A stretch of 53,578 bases of DNA from DAOUTW01 sp964523575. Its GTDB lineage: Bacteria; Zixibacteria; MSB-5A5; GN15; JAAZOE01. Shown here piece by piece: positions 15,955 through 25,128 of the stretch. The position numbers and the translations under genes were made by a program. The notes below the pieces were generated by a model that saw nothing but the letters and a program-made list of their open reading frames with translations, was not told the origin of the DNA and ran no database searches. The stretch is from NCBI GenBank assembly GCA_964523575.1, contig CAZGAV010000019.1, positions 1 to 53,578 of the forward strand, read 5' to 3'. Every line of letters starts with the position of its first letter. Positions within the stretch are counted from its first letter, which is position 1.

Positions 15955-18933
15955 ATGAAAGACATAAAACACCGGCATCTGAATCACGGCAGTCTCAACC
16001 GCTTTATCGCGTTCCACGAATTGATGCGCTATAGGATTCGCGATATCCTGATGGTTTCCAGCCTCTACGATTCCTTCGTCCTCGGCGAGGAGGGCGGACT
16101 TTACGAATTGCTTCTCAACGAATATATGGGTCTCAACCTGTCTCATCCGCCCGATATCCGGCGGGTTTCGAGCGGGCGGGAAGCGTTCGATTTCATCCGT
16201 GACGACGGCCGCTACGATCTTATCCTGACGACTTTGCATCTTGAGGATATGCATGTCCTCGAATTCGCCCGGCAGGTGCGCGAGGCCGGCATCACCAAGC
16301 CGCTGGTGCTGTTGACCTATGACAGTCGGGAACTGCGCGACCTGACTACGCATCACGACATTTCCGATTTCAACCAGGTCTTTATGTGGCAGGGGAATTT
16401 CCGGATCCTGCTGGCCATTATTAAATGTATCGAAGACCTGGCCAATGTCGAACGGGACACGCGGCTGGTCGGGGTGCAGTCGATTATTCTGATAGAAGAT
16501 AACGTCAAATTTTACTCTTCCTATCTACCGATCATTTATACTCAGCTCATGAAGCATTCGCAGAATGTCATCGAGGAAGGGATCAACCTGGCCCACAAGA
16601 TGTTGCGCATGCGCGCCCGTCCCAAAATCCTGCTTTGCGAAAATTATGAAGACGCCTGGAAATATTTTGAGACCTATCACGAAACGATTCTCGGCGTCAT
16701 CTCCGATATCAGTTTTCCGAAGGGCGGCGTGTCCGACCCTCAGGCGGGCATAGAATTCGCGAAAAATGTCAAGAAAAGCTATCTTGACATCCCTATCCTT
16801 CTGCAGTCGAATGATCCCGATATGGAGGCGGTTGCCCATAAGGTTGGAGCTTCTTTCCTCCAGAAAAATTCGCCCCGGCTTCTTCATGAAGTCCGCGAAT
16901 TCATGAAACGTTATTTCAGTTTCGATGATTTCGTTTTCCGTCTGCCCGACGGCACCGAGGTCGATCGAGCCCATGACCTGGGTGAACTGGCGCAAAAGAT
17001 CGGCACTATCCCCGACGCCAGCCTTATTTATCACGCCAAGCGAAACCATTTTTCGAACTGGCTCAAAGCCCGCACCGAATTCTACCTGGCGCATATGTTG
17101 CGGCCGCAGAAAGTTTCGGATTACCCTTCGGTGGACAAGCTTCGCGAATCGCTGGTGTCATCCATCCGCAGTTATCACGTGGCTTTGCACCGGGGAATTA
17201 TCGCCGATTTCGATTCCAAAATTTTCGACCCCGATAGTGATTTTGCGCACCTCGGGTCCGGGTCGCTCGGGGGCAAGGGGCGCGGTCTGGCTTTTATGGA
17301 TACCCTTTTGAATATCTCCGGGCTCCAGAAGGAGTTCAAGGGGATCAGCATCTCGGTGCCGCCGACGATTATTCTGGAAACCGACGTTTTCGACGATTTC
17401 ATGGAACACGACGATCTCGGCGATTTCGCTCTCAGTTCCTCTGATGATGCGGAAATCGCCCGGCGTTTTCTTGAGGCGCCGTTGCCGGAGCAGGCGGTCG
17501 GCTGGTTGCGCGCCCTGCTAAAAATGATGCGCTATCCGCTGGCCGTGCGTTCTTCGAGCCTCTTCGAAGATTCCCAGTATCAGCCTTTCGCCGGGGTCTA
17601 TGAAACCTGTATGGTGCCCAATAACCACGCGGATCCCGAAGTCCGTCTCAAATATCTCATGGCGGCAATCAAGCGCGTTTATGCTTCTACTTATTTCCGA
17701 CATGCCAAGGGATATTTCAAGGCGACCCCGTACCGTCTCGAAGAAGAGAAGATGGCGGTTCTGATCCAGAAGCTGGTCGGCTGCCGTCATGGCAACCGCT
17801 TCTATCCCGATTTTTCGGGGGTCGCCCGTTCCCATAATTTCTATCCCATCAAGCCGATGAAACCTGAGGACGGCATCGTCTCGGCCGCTCTGGGTCTGGG
17901 CGCCATGGTAGTCGAAGGGGGATTGACTTTGCGTTTCAGTCCCAAATATCCGAAACGCCAGGTGCAGTTTTCATCGATGGAAGATGTCATTCATTTCTCA
18001 CAAAGGGAATTCTACGCCCTCGAATTACCCCCGGGCGATGCCGAATACGATCCTCTGCGGCCACCTCCGCTTCTTCGTCTGGGTTTGGATGTGGCCGAAG
18101 AGGACAACGTCCTGGGAGCCATGGGTTCGACTTATTCGGCAGAAAACAATGTTATCTACGACGGTATTTCACGTCAGGGATTGCGTATCATCAGTTTCGC
18201 TCCTATCCTCAAGCACAATTACTTCCCCCTCCCCGAAATCATCAGCCGCATCCTTGAACTGGGGCGGACAGGCATGAGTACGCCGGTGGAAATCGAATTT
18301 TCGGTGAATCTTTCAGTGCCGCCGGGTCAGCCCCGGGAATTTCGCCTGCTCCAATTGCGTCCCATGGTTCTTCGCCAGGAGCGCGAAGAACTGACCTTGA
18401 ATGATATCCCCGACGATCAACTTATTTGCCGGAGCGATCAGGTGCTCGGCAACGGCCATCTCGAAAATATTCATGATATCGTCATGGTCGATGTCGATCG
18501 TTTCGATCGTTCGCAGACAGTCGATATTGCCCGCGAGGTGGCCATGTTCAACCTTGAGTTGAGCGAACAAGCCTTGCCATATCTCCTGATCGGTATTGGT
18601 CGCTGGGGTTCGGCGGACCCTTGGCTGGGGATTCCCGTGGCCTGGGATGAGATCTCGGAAGCGCGGACGATTGTGGAAACCGGATTCGAAGATATGAAAG
18701 TGGCGCCGTCGCAGGGCACCCATTTCTTCCAGAATCTCAATGCCTTTCAGATCGGATATTTCACGGTCAATTCCGAGAAGGGCGGGCAATTTATTAACTG
18801 GGATTGGCTAAGACACCAGAAAGCCCTGAAGAAGCGGGCTCACACTCGTCATCTCCGTTTCAAAGAACCTCTAACTATCAAGATGGATGGGCGGAACGGT
18901 CAGGGAATTATTATCAAGCCGCAGAAGTCTTAA
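15955..18933 (+). CDS. Receiver-domain/PEP-synthase-like fusion protein (PPDK-N ATP-grasp without phosphohistidine domain)
   Basis: 992 residues. Residues about 25-165 form a degenerate receiver-like domain (RYDLILTTLHLEDMHVLEFARQ, with Thr where the phospho-Asp belongs). Residues about 170-320 form a second one (SIILIEDNVKFYSSYLP ... VISDISFP ... ILLQSN ... FLQKN) that keeps Asp and Lys. After a linker, residues about 430-810 match the pyruvate/PEP dikinase ATP-grasp: GSGSLGGKGRGLAFM, PLAVRSSSLFEDSQYQPFAG, MAVLIQKLVG and EFRLLQLRPM. The swivelling phosphohistidine domain (GG-T-H) and the PEP/pyruvate TIM barrel of true PpsA/PpdK are missing, and the last 180 residues are of unknown type. It may phosphorylate an unknown partner or act as a signalling protein. 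It stands alone between the gdhA terminator and a convergent operon, whose last gene overlaps its end by 4 bp. Confidence 0.82.
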   Translation: MKDIKHRHLNHGSLNRFIAFHELMRYRIRDILMVSSLYDSFVLGEEGGLYELLLNEYMGLNLSHPPDIRRVSSGREAFDFIRDDGRYDLILTTLHLEDMHVLEFARQVREAGITKPLVLLTYDSRELRDLTTHHDISDFNQVFMWQGNFRILLAIIKCIEDLANVERDTRLVGVQSIILIEDNVKFYSSYLPIIYTQLMKHSQNVIEEGINLAHKMLRMRARPKILLCENYEDAWKYFETYHETILGVISDISFPKGGVSDPQAGIEFAKNVKKSYLDIPILLQSNDPDMEAVAHKVGASFLQKNSPRLLHEVREFMKRYFSFDDFVFRLPDGTEVDRAHDLGELAQKIGTIPDASLIYHAKRNHFSNWLKARTEFYLAHMLRPQKVSDYPSVDKLRESLVSSIRSYHVALHRGIIADFDSKIFDPDSDFAHLGSGSLGGKGRGLAFMDTLLNISGLQKEFKGISISVPPTIILETDVFDDFMEHDDLGDFALSSSDDAEIARRFLEAPLPEQAVGWLRALLKMMRYPLAVRSSSLFEDSQYQPFAGVYETCMVPNNHADPEVRLKYLMAAIKRVYASTYFRHAKGYFKATPYRLEEEKMAVLIQKLVGCRHGNRFYPDFSGVARSHNFYPIKPMKPEDGIVSAALGLGAMVVEGGLTLRFSPKYPKRQVQFSSMEDVIHFSQREFYALELPPGDAEYDPLRPPPLLRLGLDVAEEDNVLGAMGSTYSAENNVIYDGISRQGLRIISFAPILKHNYFPLPEIISRILELGRTGMSTPVEIEFSVNLSVPPGQPREFRLLQLRPMVLRQEREELTLNDIPDDQLICRSDQVLGNGHLENIHDIVMVDVDRFDRSQTVDIAREVAMFNLELSEQALPYLLIGIGRWGSADPWLGIPVAWDEISEARTIVETGFEDMKVAPSQGTHFFQNLNAFQIGYFTVNSEKGGQFINWDWLRHQKALKKRAHTRHLRFKEPLTIKMDGRNGQGIIIKPQKS

Positions 18934-20321
18934 TTGGATTGCGGAGCCTTCGATTCCTCGGCGGCTTCGCCTCCCGTTTTCAGCATATAATCGGCCACAA
19001 GTTCCAGCTTATTCTCGCCGAGATGCGCCATCGAGGGCATCTGAGCAAATTGGGGCCGCTTTTTACCGGGGTTTTCGGCCCAGGTGACGATCCCGGCCGG
19101 ATTGCCTTTATAAATCGAATAAATTTCCACCAATGAAGGCGCCGCCAGGATGCGGTTGACGGCATGGCAGGCGGCGCAATTTTGAAAAACCATTTTACCG
19201 GTCAGAACTCCGACCGCCTGACCGGCGCCCAGCCCGGCGTCGAGACGCATTTGGGTGGCATACTCGATGGCCTGGAATTTGGCCGAGGCGTCGGCCATCA
19301 AGGCCTTATGACCGGCCAGACTGGTTTCGCGGTAAAGATGCCGCCCCGTTCCCATCGCCAGAACAATCGACCCGAATAAAAACAGAAGCAGGACATAACG
19401 CAATCCCATTTCGGCCCGGGAAGATTTGATTTCGTGCCAGAGGAGAAACAGCGTTCCGAAGGCGACTGTAACACCGGAGAAGATCACGACCAAAAGACGG
19501 GCGTCGATACCGACATATGGGAGCGTGAACAGAAGCAGGGGGCCGAAGATGACCTGGGCGATGGTCGCATAAAAGGCTATCCCATAAAAAAGGCGGCGTA
19601 ATTCCAGACGGCTGAACGCCGGCAATTCCTTTTCCACGGGAAAACGTTTGCGCCCGAACCATCCGGCCAGAATCAAGCCGGTCAGGGCCACGGTGGCTGT
19701 CAAAAAATGAAAGTAGCGGGGGAAAACATTGCCAATTCGCAGCGAGGAAAAAAATCCTTCCACCTCGGACCAATGATCGGGAAACAGCATCAGGTTGATA
19801 TTGGTCAGGAAAATGAACGGTATTGACAGGAACAGCAAAGCGGCCAGTCCGCCAACCATCATATGAAATCTTTTGGCCGATCCGCGCCAGCGATTCCAGG
19901 TATATTTATTCACATAGGCCAATAGAAAGGCCAGCGTTACCAGAGGAATAATCAACCACCAGGCATATCCGGTCAGGGCGTTGGCGGTATAGAAATGGGT
20001 CGTATAGGCCAGATTGATGCATAAGAGCGGCCCCACTCCCAGCACCACCGCCAGACTTTTGTTGACGGTAATAGTCTGACCGATTTTTTGGGCCAGAGAA
20101 TCATAGCGCTTCAGGTTGAGGCCGAGGATTTCGAAGAAAACGGTAAAGACCGAACCGCCGACCATAAGGTTGACGAACAGGATATGTAACAGAAAAAGAA
20201 CGACCAGCATAGCCTTGAGATACCAGTCATCGAGGGGCAGGGGCAAGTCGAGATCGCGCGGGATGGGCGTCTGGGCCGCCGCCAGAATCAGCTTATTTAT
20301 GAACAAAGGCATCATCATCAA
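18930..20321 (-). CDS. Membrane subunit with C-terminal cytochrome c domain, partner of a cytochrome-bd-like oxidase
   Basis: 463 residues. There are about nine hydrophobic helices over residues 30-330 (for example AMLVVLFLLHILFVNLMVGGSVFTVFF, then LAVVLGVGPLLCINLAY). A soluble tail follows with one haem-c site NCAACHAVN (about residue 383) and a possible Met ligand further on (FAQMPSMAHLG). The start codon lies 3 bp after the stop of the CydA-like gene, so the two are translationally linked. Known bd-superfamily members carry a second membrane subunit and some carry fused haem c. I infer that this is that subunit and that it relays electrons from a soluble or membrane carrier. Only the haem-c tail is certain; the membrane part is assigned from context and topology. 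The gene overlaps the convergent fusion gene by 4 bp. Confidence 0.72.
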   Translation of the reverse strand: MMMMPLFINKLILAAAQTPIPRDLDLPLPLDDWYLKAMLVVLFLLHILFVNLMVGGSVFTVFFEILGLNLKRYDSLAQKIGQTITVNKSLAVVLGVGPLLCINLAYTTHFYTANALTGYAWWLIIPLVTLAFLLAYVNKYTWNRWRGSAKRFHMMVGGLAALLFLSIPFIFLTNINLMLFPDHWSEVEGFFSSLRIGNVFPRYFHFLTATVALTGLILAGWFGRKRFPVEKELPAFSRLELRRLFYGIAFYATIAQVIFGPLLLFTLPYVGIDARLLVVIFSGVTVAFGTLFLLWHEIKSSRAEMGLRYVLLLFLFGSIVLAMGTGRHLYRETSLAGHKALMADASAKFQAIEYATQMRLDAGLGAGQAVGVLTGKMVFQNCAACHAVNRILAAPSLVEIYSIYKGNPAGIVTWAENPGKKRPQFAQMPSMAHLGENKLELVADYMLKTGGEAAEESKAPQSN

Positions 20322-20324
20322 TCA

Positions 20325-21743
20325 TCATGGGCTGGCTGGTGACGGTTGAGCCACAGCCGCCGCCGGGGGTTTGGGGGTCCATTCGACCTGGGCGTCAAGT
20401 ATCATTTCCGGATTCATCTGCATTTGTTTGAGATAGGCCACCAGAGCTTCGGCTTCCTTGTCATTGCCGGGAAAGGGCGGCATGAAGGTGCGTGTCACAT
20501 GCATGGTGTGAATGAAGGCCGTCAGGGCCGCCTCATCCCAGGGTTCAGTACCATACAAATTCCGGAATTTTCGGACAATACTGTTGACCCCGTTGGTCGT
20601 ATGACATCGCGAGCAGGCCACCAGAAAGACATCCTTGCCGGCCGCCACCATATTTTTGGACGTCACCGTTCGCTCGGTGACATAGGTGGCATAGGGCAGG
20701 ATACCGTCGCGCTGGTAAACCGGGAGTTCGCCGACGCGGACGCCGTTGGAGTACATATAATCGGCAATAACATATGGCTTGCGGATAAACTCCCGCACCC
20801 GCTCAAAATGGCCGAGCAGCCATAAGCCGAGGATAAAGGGAAGCAGCAGTAAAACTCCAGGGATCATTCGGGCTTTTATCACTCCGATGATAGCGACCAG
20901 TATAATCGCTCCAATGGTGGCAGCCATTATAATCGCCAGAGTCGTATGCCAGCTGGCGAATTTAATTGTCAGCAGGGCGACGTTGATGTTGGCCAGCATA
21001 GTTTTGGGAACATCGTGCCAGTACCAGAGAGAGGAAGCGATGAAAAACGGTGTCACGGCCAGCAGGCAAATCGAGATCAGACGCACCGCTCGATGGCGGA
21101 GGGCGCTTCCCTTGTCGGTGAAGAAGAATAGCAGGAACCAGACGCACAGGCCGGCGACGGCGACGGCATATGTAGTCCGGAAAAAGAGCTGGGGAAGATA
21201 GAGAGGGTTGGCAAAAGCCGAAGCGAGGCTGTGTTCGACCGGCCATTTTCCAGAGTCCATCATGAAGCCGAGGATAGCCACGATGAAAGCCATCGTGAAC
21301 CATGAGAAAACACTCAGGAAAACCCCCAGGGCGATATGAAAATTTTTGGAGATACCCTCGTGCCACCGTTTCCATGTCAGGAAATAAATCAGCACCAGAA
21401 CGACTTCGGAGACGAAGACCAACCATTCGGAGAACCAGACCCAGAAGAAAACGCGTAACAGACTGCCGATGCCGAAGGGCGCGATCAGGGCCGTCGTCAG
21501 CCATATCCCGACTCCGGTCAGGGCCCCCAGAGAGGTCGTGACGATGAAAACGACAAAGGTCAGTTTGTAGGCGAGATGGTCCCAGGCTTCGCTTTTCTGA
21601 CGCCATCCCCACCATTCAATGAGGACCAGGAGGGGATAGATTCCGACGGCCAGCGCATGATTGATGAAGACATGAATGGAGGCGACAGCGGCGATCAGGA
21701 GGCGATTGCCGAAGAAATCGAGAAAAAACATCGGGAAATCCAT
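20325..21743 (-). CDS. Cytochrome-bd-like oxygen reductase subunit I (CydA-like) with fused cytochrome c domain
   Basis: 472 residues. The N-terminal half is CydA-like: RLLIAAVASIHVFINHALAVG carries a His in the position of the first-helix haem ligand, and FSEWLVFVSEVVLVLIYFLTWKRW resembles the acidic helix of the proton path. About nine membrane helices are followed by a soluble domain with ACSRCHTTN (about residue 377) and candidate Met ligands (FMPPFPG). The quinol-binding GRQPW motif of classical CydA is absent, and the NPLYLPQLFFRTTYAV stretch shows no His where the b558 ligand is expected. The enzyme therefore probably takes electrons through haem c rather than from quinol. It is the first gene of a two-gene operon. 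Family placement in the wider bd superfamily is firm; the exact reaction is inferred. Confidence 0.8.
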   Translation of the reverse strand: MDFPMFFLDFFGNRLLIAAVASIHVFINHALAVGIYPLLVLIEWWGWRQKSEAWDHLAYKLTFVVFIVTTSLGALTGVGIWLTTALIAPFGIGSLLRVFFWVWFSEWLVFVSEVVLVLIYFLTWKRWHEGISKNFHIALGVFLSVFSWFTMAFIVAILGFMMDSGKWPVEHSLASAFANPLYLPQLFFRTTYAVAVAGLCVWFLLFFFTDKGSALRHRAVRLISICLLAVTPFFIASSLWYWHDVPKTMLANINVALLTIKFASWHTTLAIIMAATIGAIILVAIIGVIKARMIPGVLLLLPFILGLWLLGHFERVREFIRKPYVIADYMYSNGVRVGELPVYQRDGILPYATYVTERTVTSKNMVAAGKDVFLVACSRCHTTNGVNSIVRKFRNLYGTEPWDEAALTAFIHTMHVTRTFMPPFPGNDKEAEALVAYLKQMQMNPEMILDAQVEWTPKPPAAAVAQPSPASP

Positions 21744-21836
21744 AGGCCTAATATGGTGTTTCGTCGCTGTGATGGCAAACTTTTTATCTGTCGAATTTTA
21801 TTCAACCCGGAGATGGGCCGAAAAGTAAAAACGCCC

Positions 21837-21860
21837 CCGGCGGCACAGGCCGCCGGAGAC
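21837..21860 (-). terminator. Terminator of the PKD subtilase gene
   Basis: Stem CCGGCGGC (21837-21844), loop ACAG, GCCGCCGG (21849-21856). Read on the minus strand it is followed by GGGCGTTTTTACTTTTC, a T-rich tail. It lies about 50 bp beyond the subtilase stop. Confidence 0.8.
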
Positions 21861-21907
21861 GTATAGAGACCTCCATGCGTAGAGGTATTTTTCCAAAAAA
21901 CCAGACC

Positions 21908-24520
21908 TTATTTCATCAGTATCATCTGCCGGGTCTGGCTGAAGTCATCGGTGGTCAGGCGATAGAGATAAATACCGCTGGCCGCCTGACTGCCGTCCCA
22001 TTCATATGAATATTGGCCGGCATCGAGGAATTCATCCACCAGAGTAGCGACCTTCTGGCCGACGATGTTGTAAACATCGAGGCGCACCTGGGTCGCTTCG
22101 GGCAGATTGAAATTGATAATGGTGGCCGGGTTGAACGGGTTGGGATGGTTATCAAGGGTGAAGCCGGTCGGCAGGGCCGCTTCGGGGCGGGCGGAGAGGT
22201 TGTATTGATAGCCGCTTTCGCAGGCCTGCGTTACGACGTTAGCCGCCGGGACATAAGTCCAGCCCGAAAGAACGACGTTGGTCACGGTAAAGCACCAGTC
22301 GGCTGGTTTGGTTTTGGTCTTATCGGCCCCCAGAGTCGCCACCCCATCCGAACCGGTGGTTCCGGTCTTGGTATTGGTGTTAGGGGCATTGAAATAGCCG
22401 TACACGACCGCTCCGGCGACGGGGTTATTGTTCTGGTCGACGACGGTCACATCGGCGCGGCCATAGTAATTCCGGCCGCCCTGAGCGTAGTAGACCACAA
22501 TGTCGCTGATGTGCAGGCTGTTTTGTACTGCCGGGTTAACGGTGATATAATTGTTTATGACCTTTTGATCCGATCCACAGGCGCTGGAAGCGGTCAGGGT
22601 GACCGTATAGGTTCCGGCATTGTTATAGACATAGGTCGGGTTCTTCGCCTGCGAAGTCCCACCGTCACCGAAATTCCATGACCACGATGTGGGATTGCCG
22701 GTTGACAAATCCGTGAAATTGACGGTCAAGGGGGCATAACCGCTGGTGGGCGAGGCGGAGAAATTGGCTACCGGCACGGCTGAGACAGTGATATAGCCGG
22801 TTTTGGTTTCGGTGTCATCGCAGGCCGCCGAGGTCACTGTCAGGCTGACTGTGTAGGTCCCGGCATTGGCATATTGATGAGACGGATTCTGTACGGAAGA
22901 GCTTCCGCCATCACCGAAGGTCCACGACCATCCGGTCACCGGGCCGCTGGAGAGGTCGGTAAAGCTGACAGTCAGCGGGGCGCATCCTGAGGTCGGCGCG
23001 CCGGAGAATGCGGCCGTCACGTCGCATCCGACGGCGGCGTCAAGGCATTTCCGAGCATCGACGATACCGGCCCCGACATATTTGCTCATAGTGTAAGCTT
23101 TCGTGTTATTGGGGTCGGCGATGATAGCGAATTTTTCCGGGCCGCTGAGATAAGGCGCATACGATTCCAGCAGACCGGCCACCCCGACGACATGAGGGCA
23201 GGACATCGATGTGCCGCTCATCAGAGCGATATAGTCGCCGGTCGGGTCGTCGGAGTTATGATAAGTGCTCAGGATATCGACGCCGGGAGCGGCGACTTCA
23301 ATCCAGGTGCCATATTGCGAAAAACTGGCGGGGTTGCCATTGACGTCGGTGGCGCCGACATCCATGCAGTCTTCCCGCAAGCCGAGGTAATCCTGGGATG
23401 AGGAGTTATCGTTACCGGCGGCGACGATGACCATCACGTCCCGAGCCAGGACAGCATCGACGGCCGCGCCGATGTAGCTGGAGGAACCCCAGGAGCAGTT
23501 GATGGCGGCGACGTTCACGCCCTTGTCGACCATAGTAGCTACATAATACATGGCTTCGGCACAATAGTCCATGGCCATCAGGCCGCCGAGAGGGCTGGCC
23601 CACCCGGCGCGCAGACACATGATCTTGACGCCGTTGGATGTATAATCGGTAGTGCCGTTATTCCATCCTCCGGCGATACCGGCGACGCCGAAAGTGGGAT
23701 CGTTGTTGGTGATGGCGGCGATGGTGCCGGCCACATGGGTGCCGTGACCGCCGCAGTCGGCCGGATCGTTGTCAGCGGTGCTGCAATCGACGTCGTTGCA
23801 CTGTGAGGAAGTGGCAACGAAATCCCAGCCGATGACGTCATCGACATAACCGTTATTGTCATCGTCGATTCCATTGCCGGGAATTTCACCATTGTTGACC
23901 CAGATATTGCCGTTGGTGCTGTTATCGTTCGGTCCCGGTGGATTGGTGCCGCCGAGATCGTAATGCCAGTAGCGGACGCCGCCGTCGATCACGGCGCAGA
24001 CGACATTGGGATCGCCGGTTTCCAGATCCCAGGCATTGTCAGCCTCGATGCCGTAGCTGTCCCAGTAATGCCATTGGTCGTAAGGGAATTCCACGGGCGG
24101 ATCGTCATAATAACGATCATTGGGAGTGGCATAGACGCGATAGATCCCGATCGGCTCCACTTTCTCCACGAACGGGAGCTTGCTATAGGCGTCCATGACT
24201 TTTTCGAGGTTCCCTTCGGGGAAGTGGGCCTTGTAGTATCGGGTCAGCACCCGGTCGGTGGGGTGCGAAGCGGCCGATTTGGCCGCCGTCGGGAACTGCC
24301 GTTCGAAATGTCCGACCATAAAGGCCCGGGCGATTTCGTCGAGAGCCGACTGTCCGGATTTCGGCGAGGCGCCTTCCTTAAAGACGACCACACACCGATC
24401 AGGAGCGTTGCCGACAAAGGAAGAACCGAAATCGCGATCAACTTTGATAACTTTTTCCGCAAAAGCCGCACCGCTCAGCATAAGGGCGGACAAGAAAATT
24501 GCGAGTATAAGTCGTTTCAT
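21908..24520 (-). CDS. Secreted subtilisin-family (S8) serine peptidase with two PKD domains and FlgD-like tail
   Basis: 870 residues. The start is the second of two adjacent Met codons, 5 nt after CGGAGGA. Signal peptide MKRLILAIFLSALMLSGAAFA, then a propeptide of about 120 residues. The S8 catalytic domain has Asp in CAVIDGGVRYWHYD (about 178), His in GGHGTHVAGT (about 258) and Ser in SGTSMSCPHVVG (about 438). Two PKD domains follow (CAPLTVSFTDLSSGPVTGWS and YAPLTVNFTDLSTGNPTSWS), then a Big-1-like domain (VTVVDQNNNPVAGAVVYGYF). It closes with the sorting tail NHPNPFNPATIINFNLPEAT ... ASGIYLYRL. It is an exported, calcium-stabilised protease probably displayed or released at the surface. 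It lies next to the first sigma/CHAT cassette in the same direction, but a terminator hairpin at 24614 makes it a separate unit. Confidence 0.94.
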   Translation of the reverse strand: MKRLILAIFLSALMLSGAAFAEKVIKVDRDFGSSFVGNAPDRCVVVFKEGASPKSGQSALDEIARAFMVGHFERQFPTAAKSAASHPTDRVLTRYYKAHFPEGNLEKVMDAYSKLPFVEKVEPIGIYRVYATPNDRYYDDPPVEFPYDQWHYWDSYGIEADNAWDLETGDPNVVCAVIDGGVRYWHYDLGGTNPPGPNDNSTNGNIWVNNGEIPGNGIDDDNNGYVDDVIGWDFVATSSQCNDVDCSTADNDPADCGGHGTHVAGTIAAITNNDPTFGVAGIAGGWNNGTTDYTSNGVKIMCLRAGWASPLGGLMAMDYCAEAMYYVATMVDKGVNVAAINCSWGSSSYIGAAVDAVLARDVMVIVAAGNDNSSSQDYLGLREDCMDVGATDVNGNPASFSQYGTWIEVAAPGVDILSTYHNSDDPTGDYIALMSGTSMSCPHVVGVAGLLESYAPYLSGPEKFAIIADPNNTKAYTMSKYVGAGIVDARKCLDAAVGCDVTAAFSGAPTSGCAPLTVSFTDLSSGPVTGWSWTFGDGGSSSVQNPSHQYANAGTYTVSLTVTSAACDDTETKTGYITVSAVPVANFSASPTSGYAPLTVNFTDLSTGNPTSWSWNFGDGGTSQAKNPTYVYNNAGTYTVTLTASSACGSDQKVINNYITVNPAVQNSLHISDIVVYYAQGGRNYYGRADVTVVDQNNNPVAGAVVYGYFNAPNTNTKTGTTGSDGVATLGADKTKTKPADWCFTVTNVVLSGWTYVPAANVVTQACESGYQYNLSARPEAALPTGFTLDNHPNPFNPATIINFNLPEATQVRLDVYNIVGQKVATLVDEFLDAGQYSYEWDGSQAASGIYLYRLTTDDFSQTRQMILMK

Positions 24521-24613
24521 CATTCCTCCGATGAATTAGTGAAGGGTTTACACTGACGGAGTTTCCTGTTATTGATTTATTATGGCCCTATCACCTCCCC
24601 TTGAGTAATCTGC

Positions 24614-24635
24614 AAAAAGAGGCCCGGCTCTTTTT
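24614..24635 (-). terminator. Bidirectional terminator-like hairpin
   Basis: AAAAAGAG (24614-24621) and CTCTTTTT (24628-24635) around a GC-rich loop. The A/T runs at the stem ends make it usable in both directions. It would stop transcripts of the first cassette before the PKD subtilase gene. Confidence 0.7.
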
Positions 24636-24812
24636 CCGATAGGTTTATGAGATTTTTAGTAAAAGAACACCGGTGACGGTAATCGATGCCCCGTCCCGTT
24701 GCAGGCTGCAAAAAAAACAATTGATTCCTCTCCTCCTGTCATAATTGGGTGTGAGAAGAATCTCAAAAAAATACCCTTTTAATGAATATTTGAGGGATGA
24801 TAGATAATTATA

Positions 24813-24846
24813 AAACCCGGTTGCCCTGGATGGCAATTCCGGGTTT
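24813..24846 (-). terminator. Terminator of the first sigma/CHAT/subtilase cassette
   Basis: AAACCCGG (24813-24820) pairs with CCGGGTTT (24839-24846); an inner stem TTGCC/GGCAA adds stability. On the minus strand it is followed by GGGTTTTATAATTAT, a T-rich tail. It lies about 285 bp after the subtilase stop. Confidence 0.75.
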
Positions 24847-24858
24847 GCTGTTAAGATG

Positions 24859-25004
24859 CCCGTACAATAATGTACGGGGTATATTTTTTACGGCCGGGAG
24901 CGCAAGGGCGGTTGGCCGTGTTGGTCAATAAATTAGACCGGGCAGGATTTGCATCCCGCCCGGCCTCAGCGTTTCAAGATTCGGAAGAATGCCACTTAAG
25001 GCAT
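24859..25004 (-). ncRNA. Possible structured 3' UTR or small RNA (four consecutive hairpins)
   Basis: Four perfect short inverted repeats in 146 bp: 24859-24878 (8-bp arms, 4-nt loop), 24890-24919 (6-bp arms), 24938-24963 (6-bp outer arms plus inner GGAT/ATCC), 24989-25004 (5-bp arms, 6-nt loop). The terminator stem at 24813 would end a minus-strand RNA. It matches no RNA family I know. The strand is inferred from the terminator and the flanking genes. Confidence 0.3.
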
Positions 25005-25128
25005 CTATTATACAGTGTCATCGAACCTTTGGTTTCGTACCCCTTTTTTACATTTTTTTTAATAAATTCTCTATTTTTTTCAAATTCCTGTCTTGGCCTC
25101 TTTTGGGCCTGAAATCAGATTTTCAGGT

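Larger units (their letters stand above)
24521..25128. other. 608-bp gene-free region with an array of hairpins
   Basis: Between two minus-strand subtilase genes. It holds two terminator-like stems (24614-24635 and 24813-24846) and a run of further short perfect inverted repeats: CCCGTACA/TGTACGGG (24859-24878), ACGGCC/GGCCGT (24890-24919), CCGGGC/GCCCGG (24938-24963) and ATGCC/GGCAT (24989-25004). The part next to 25128 is T-rich on the plus strand. I see no convincing ORF. On the minus strand this is the 3' untranslated region of the first cassette. Confidence 0.6.

Noticed and set aside
24890..25004. tRNA-like arrangement of stems
   Set aside because: The stems do not have cloverleaf lengths, there is no anticodon arm, and no GGTTCRANYCC T-arm on either strand.
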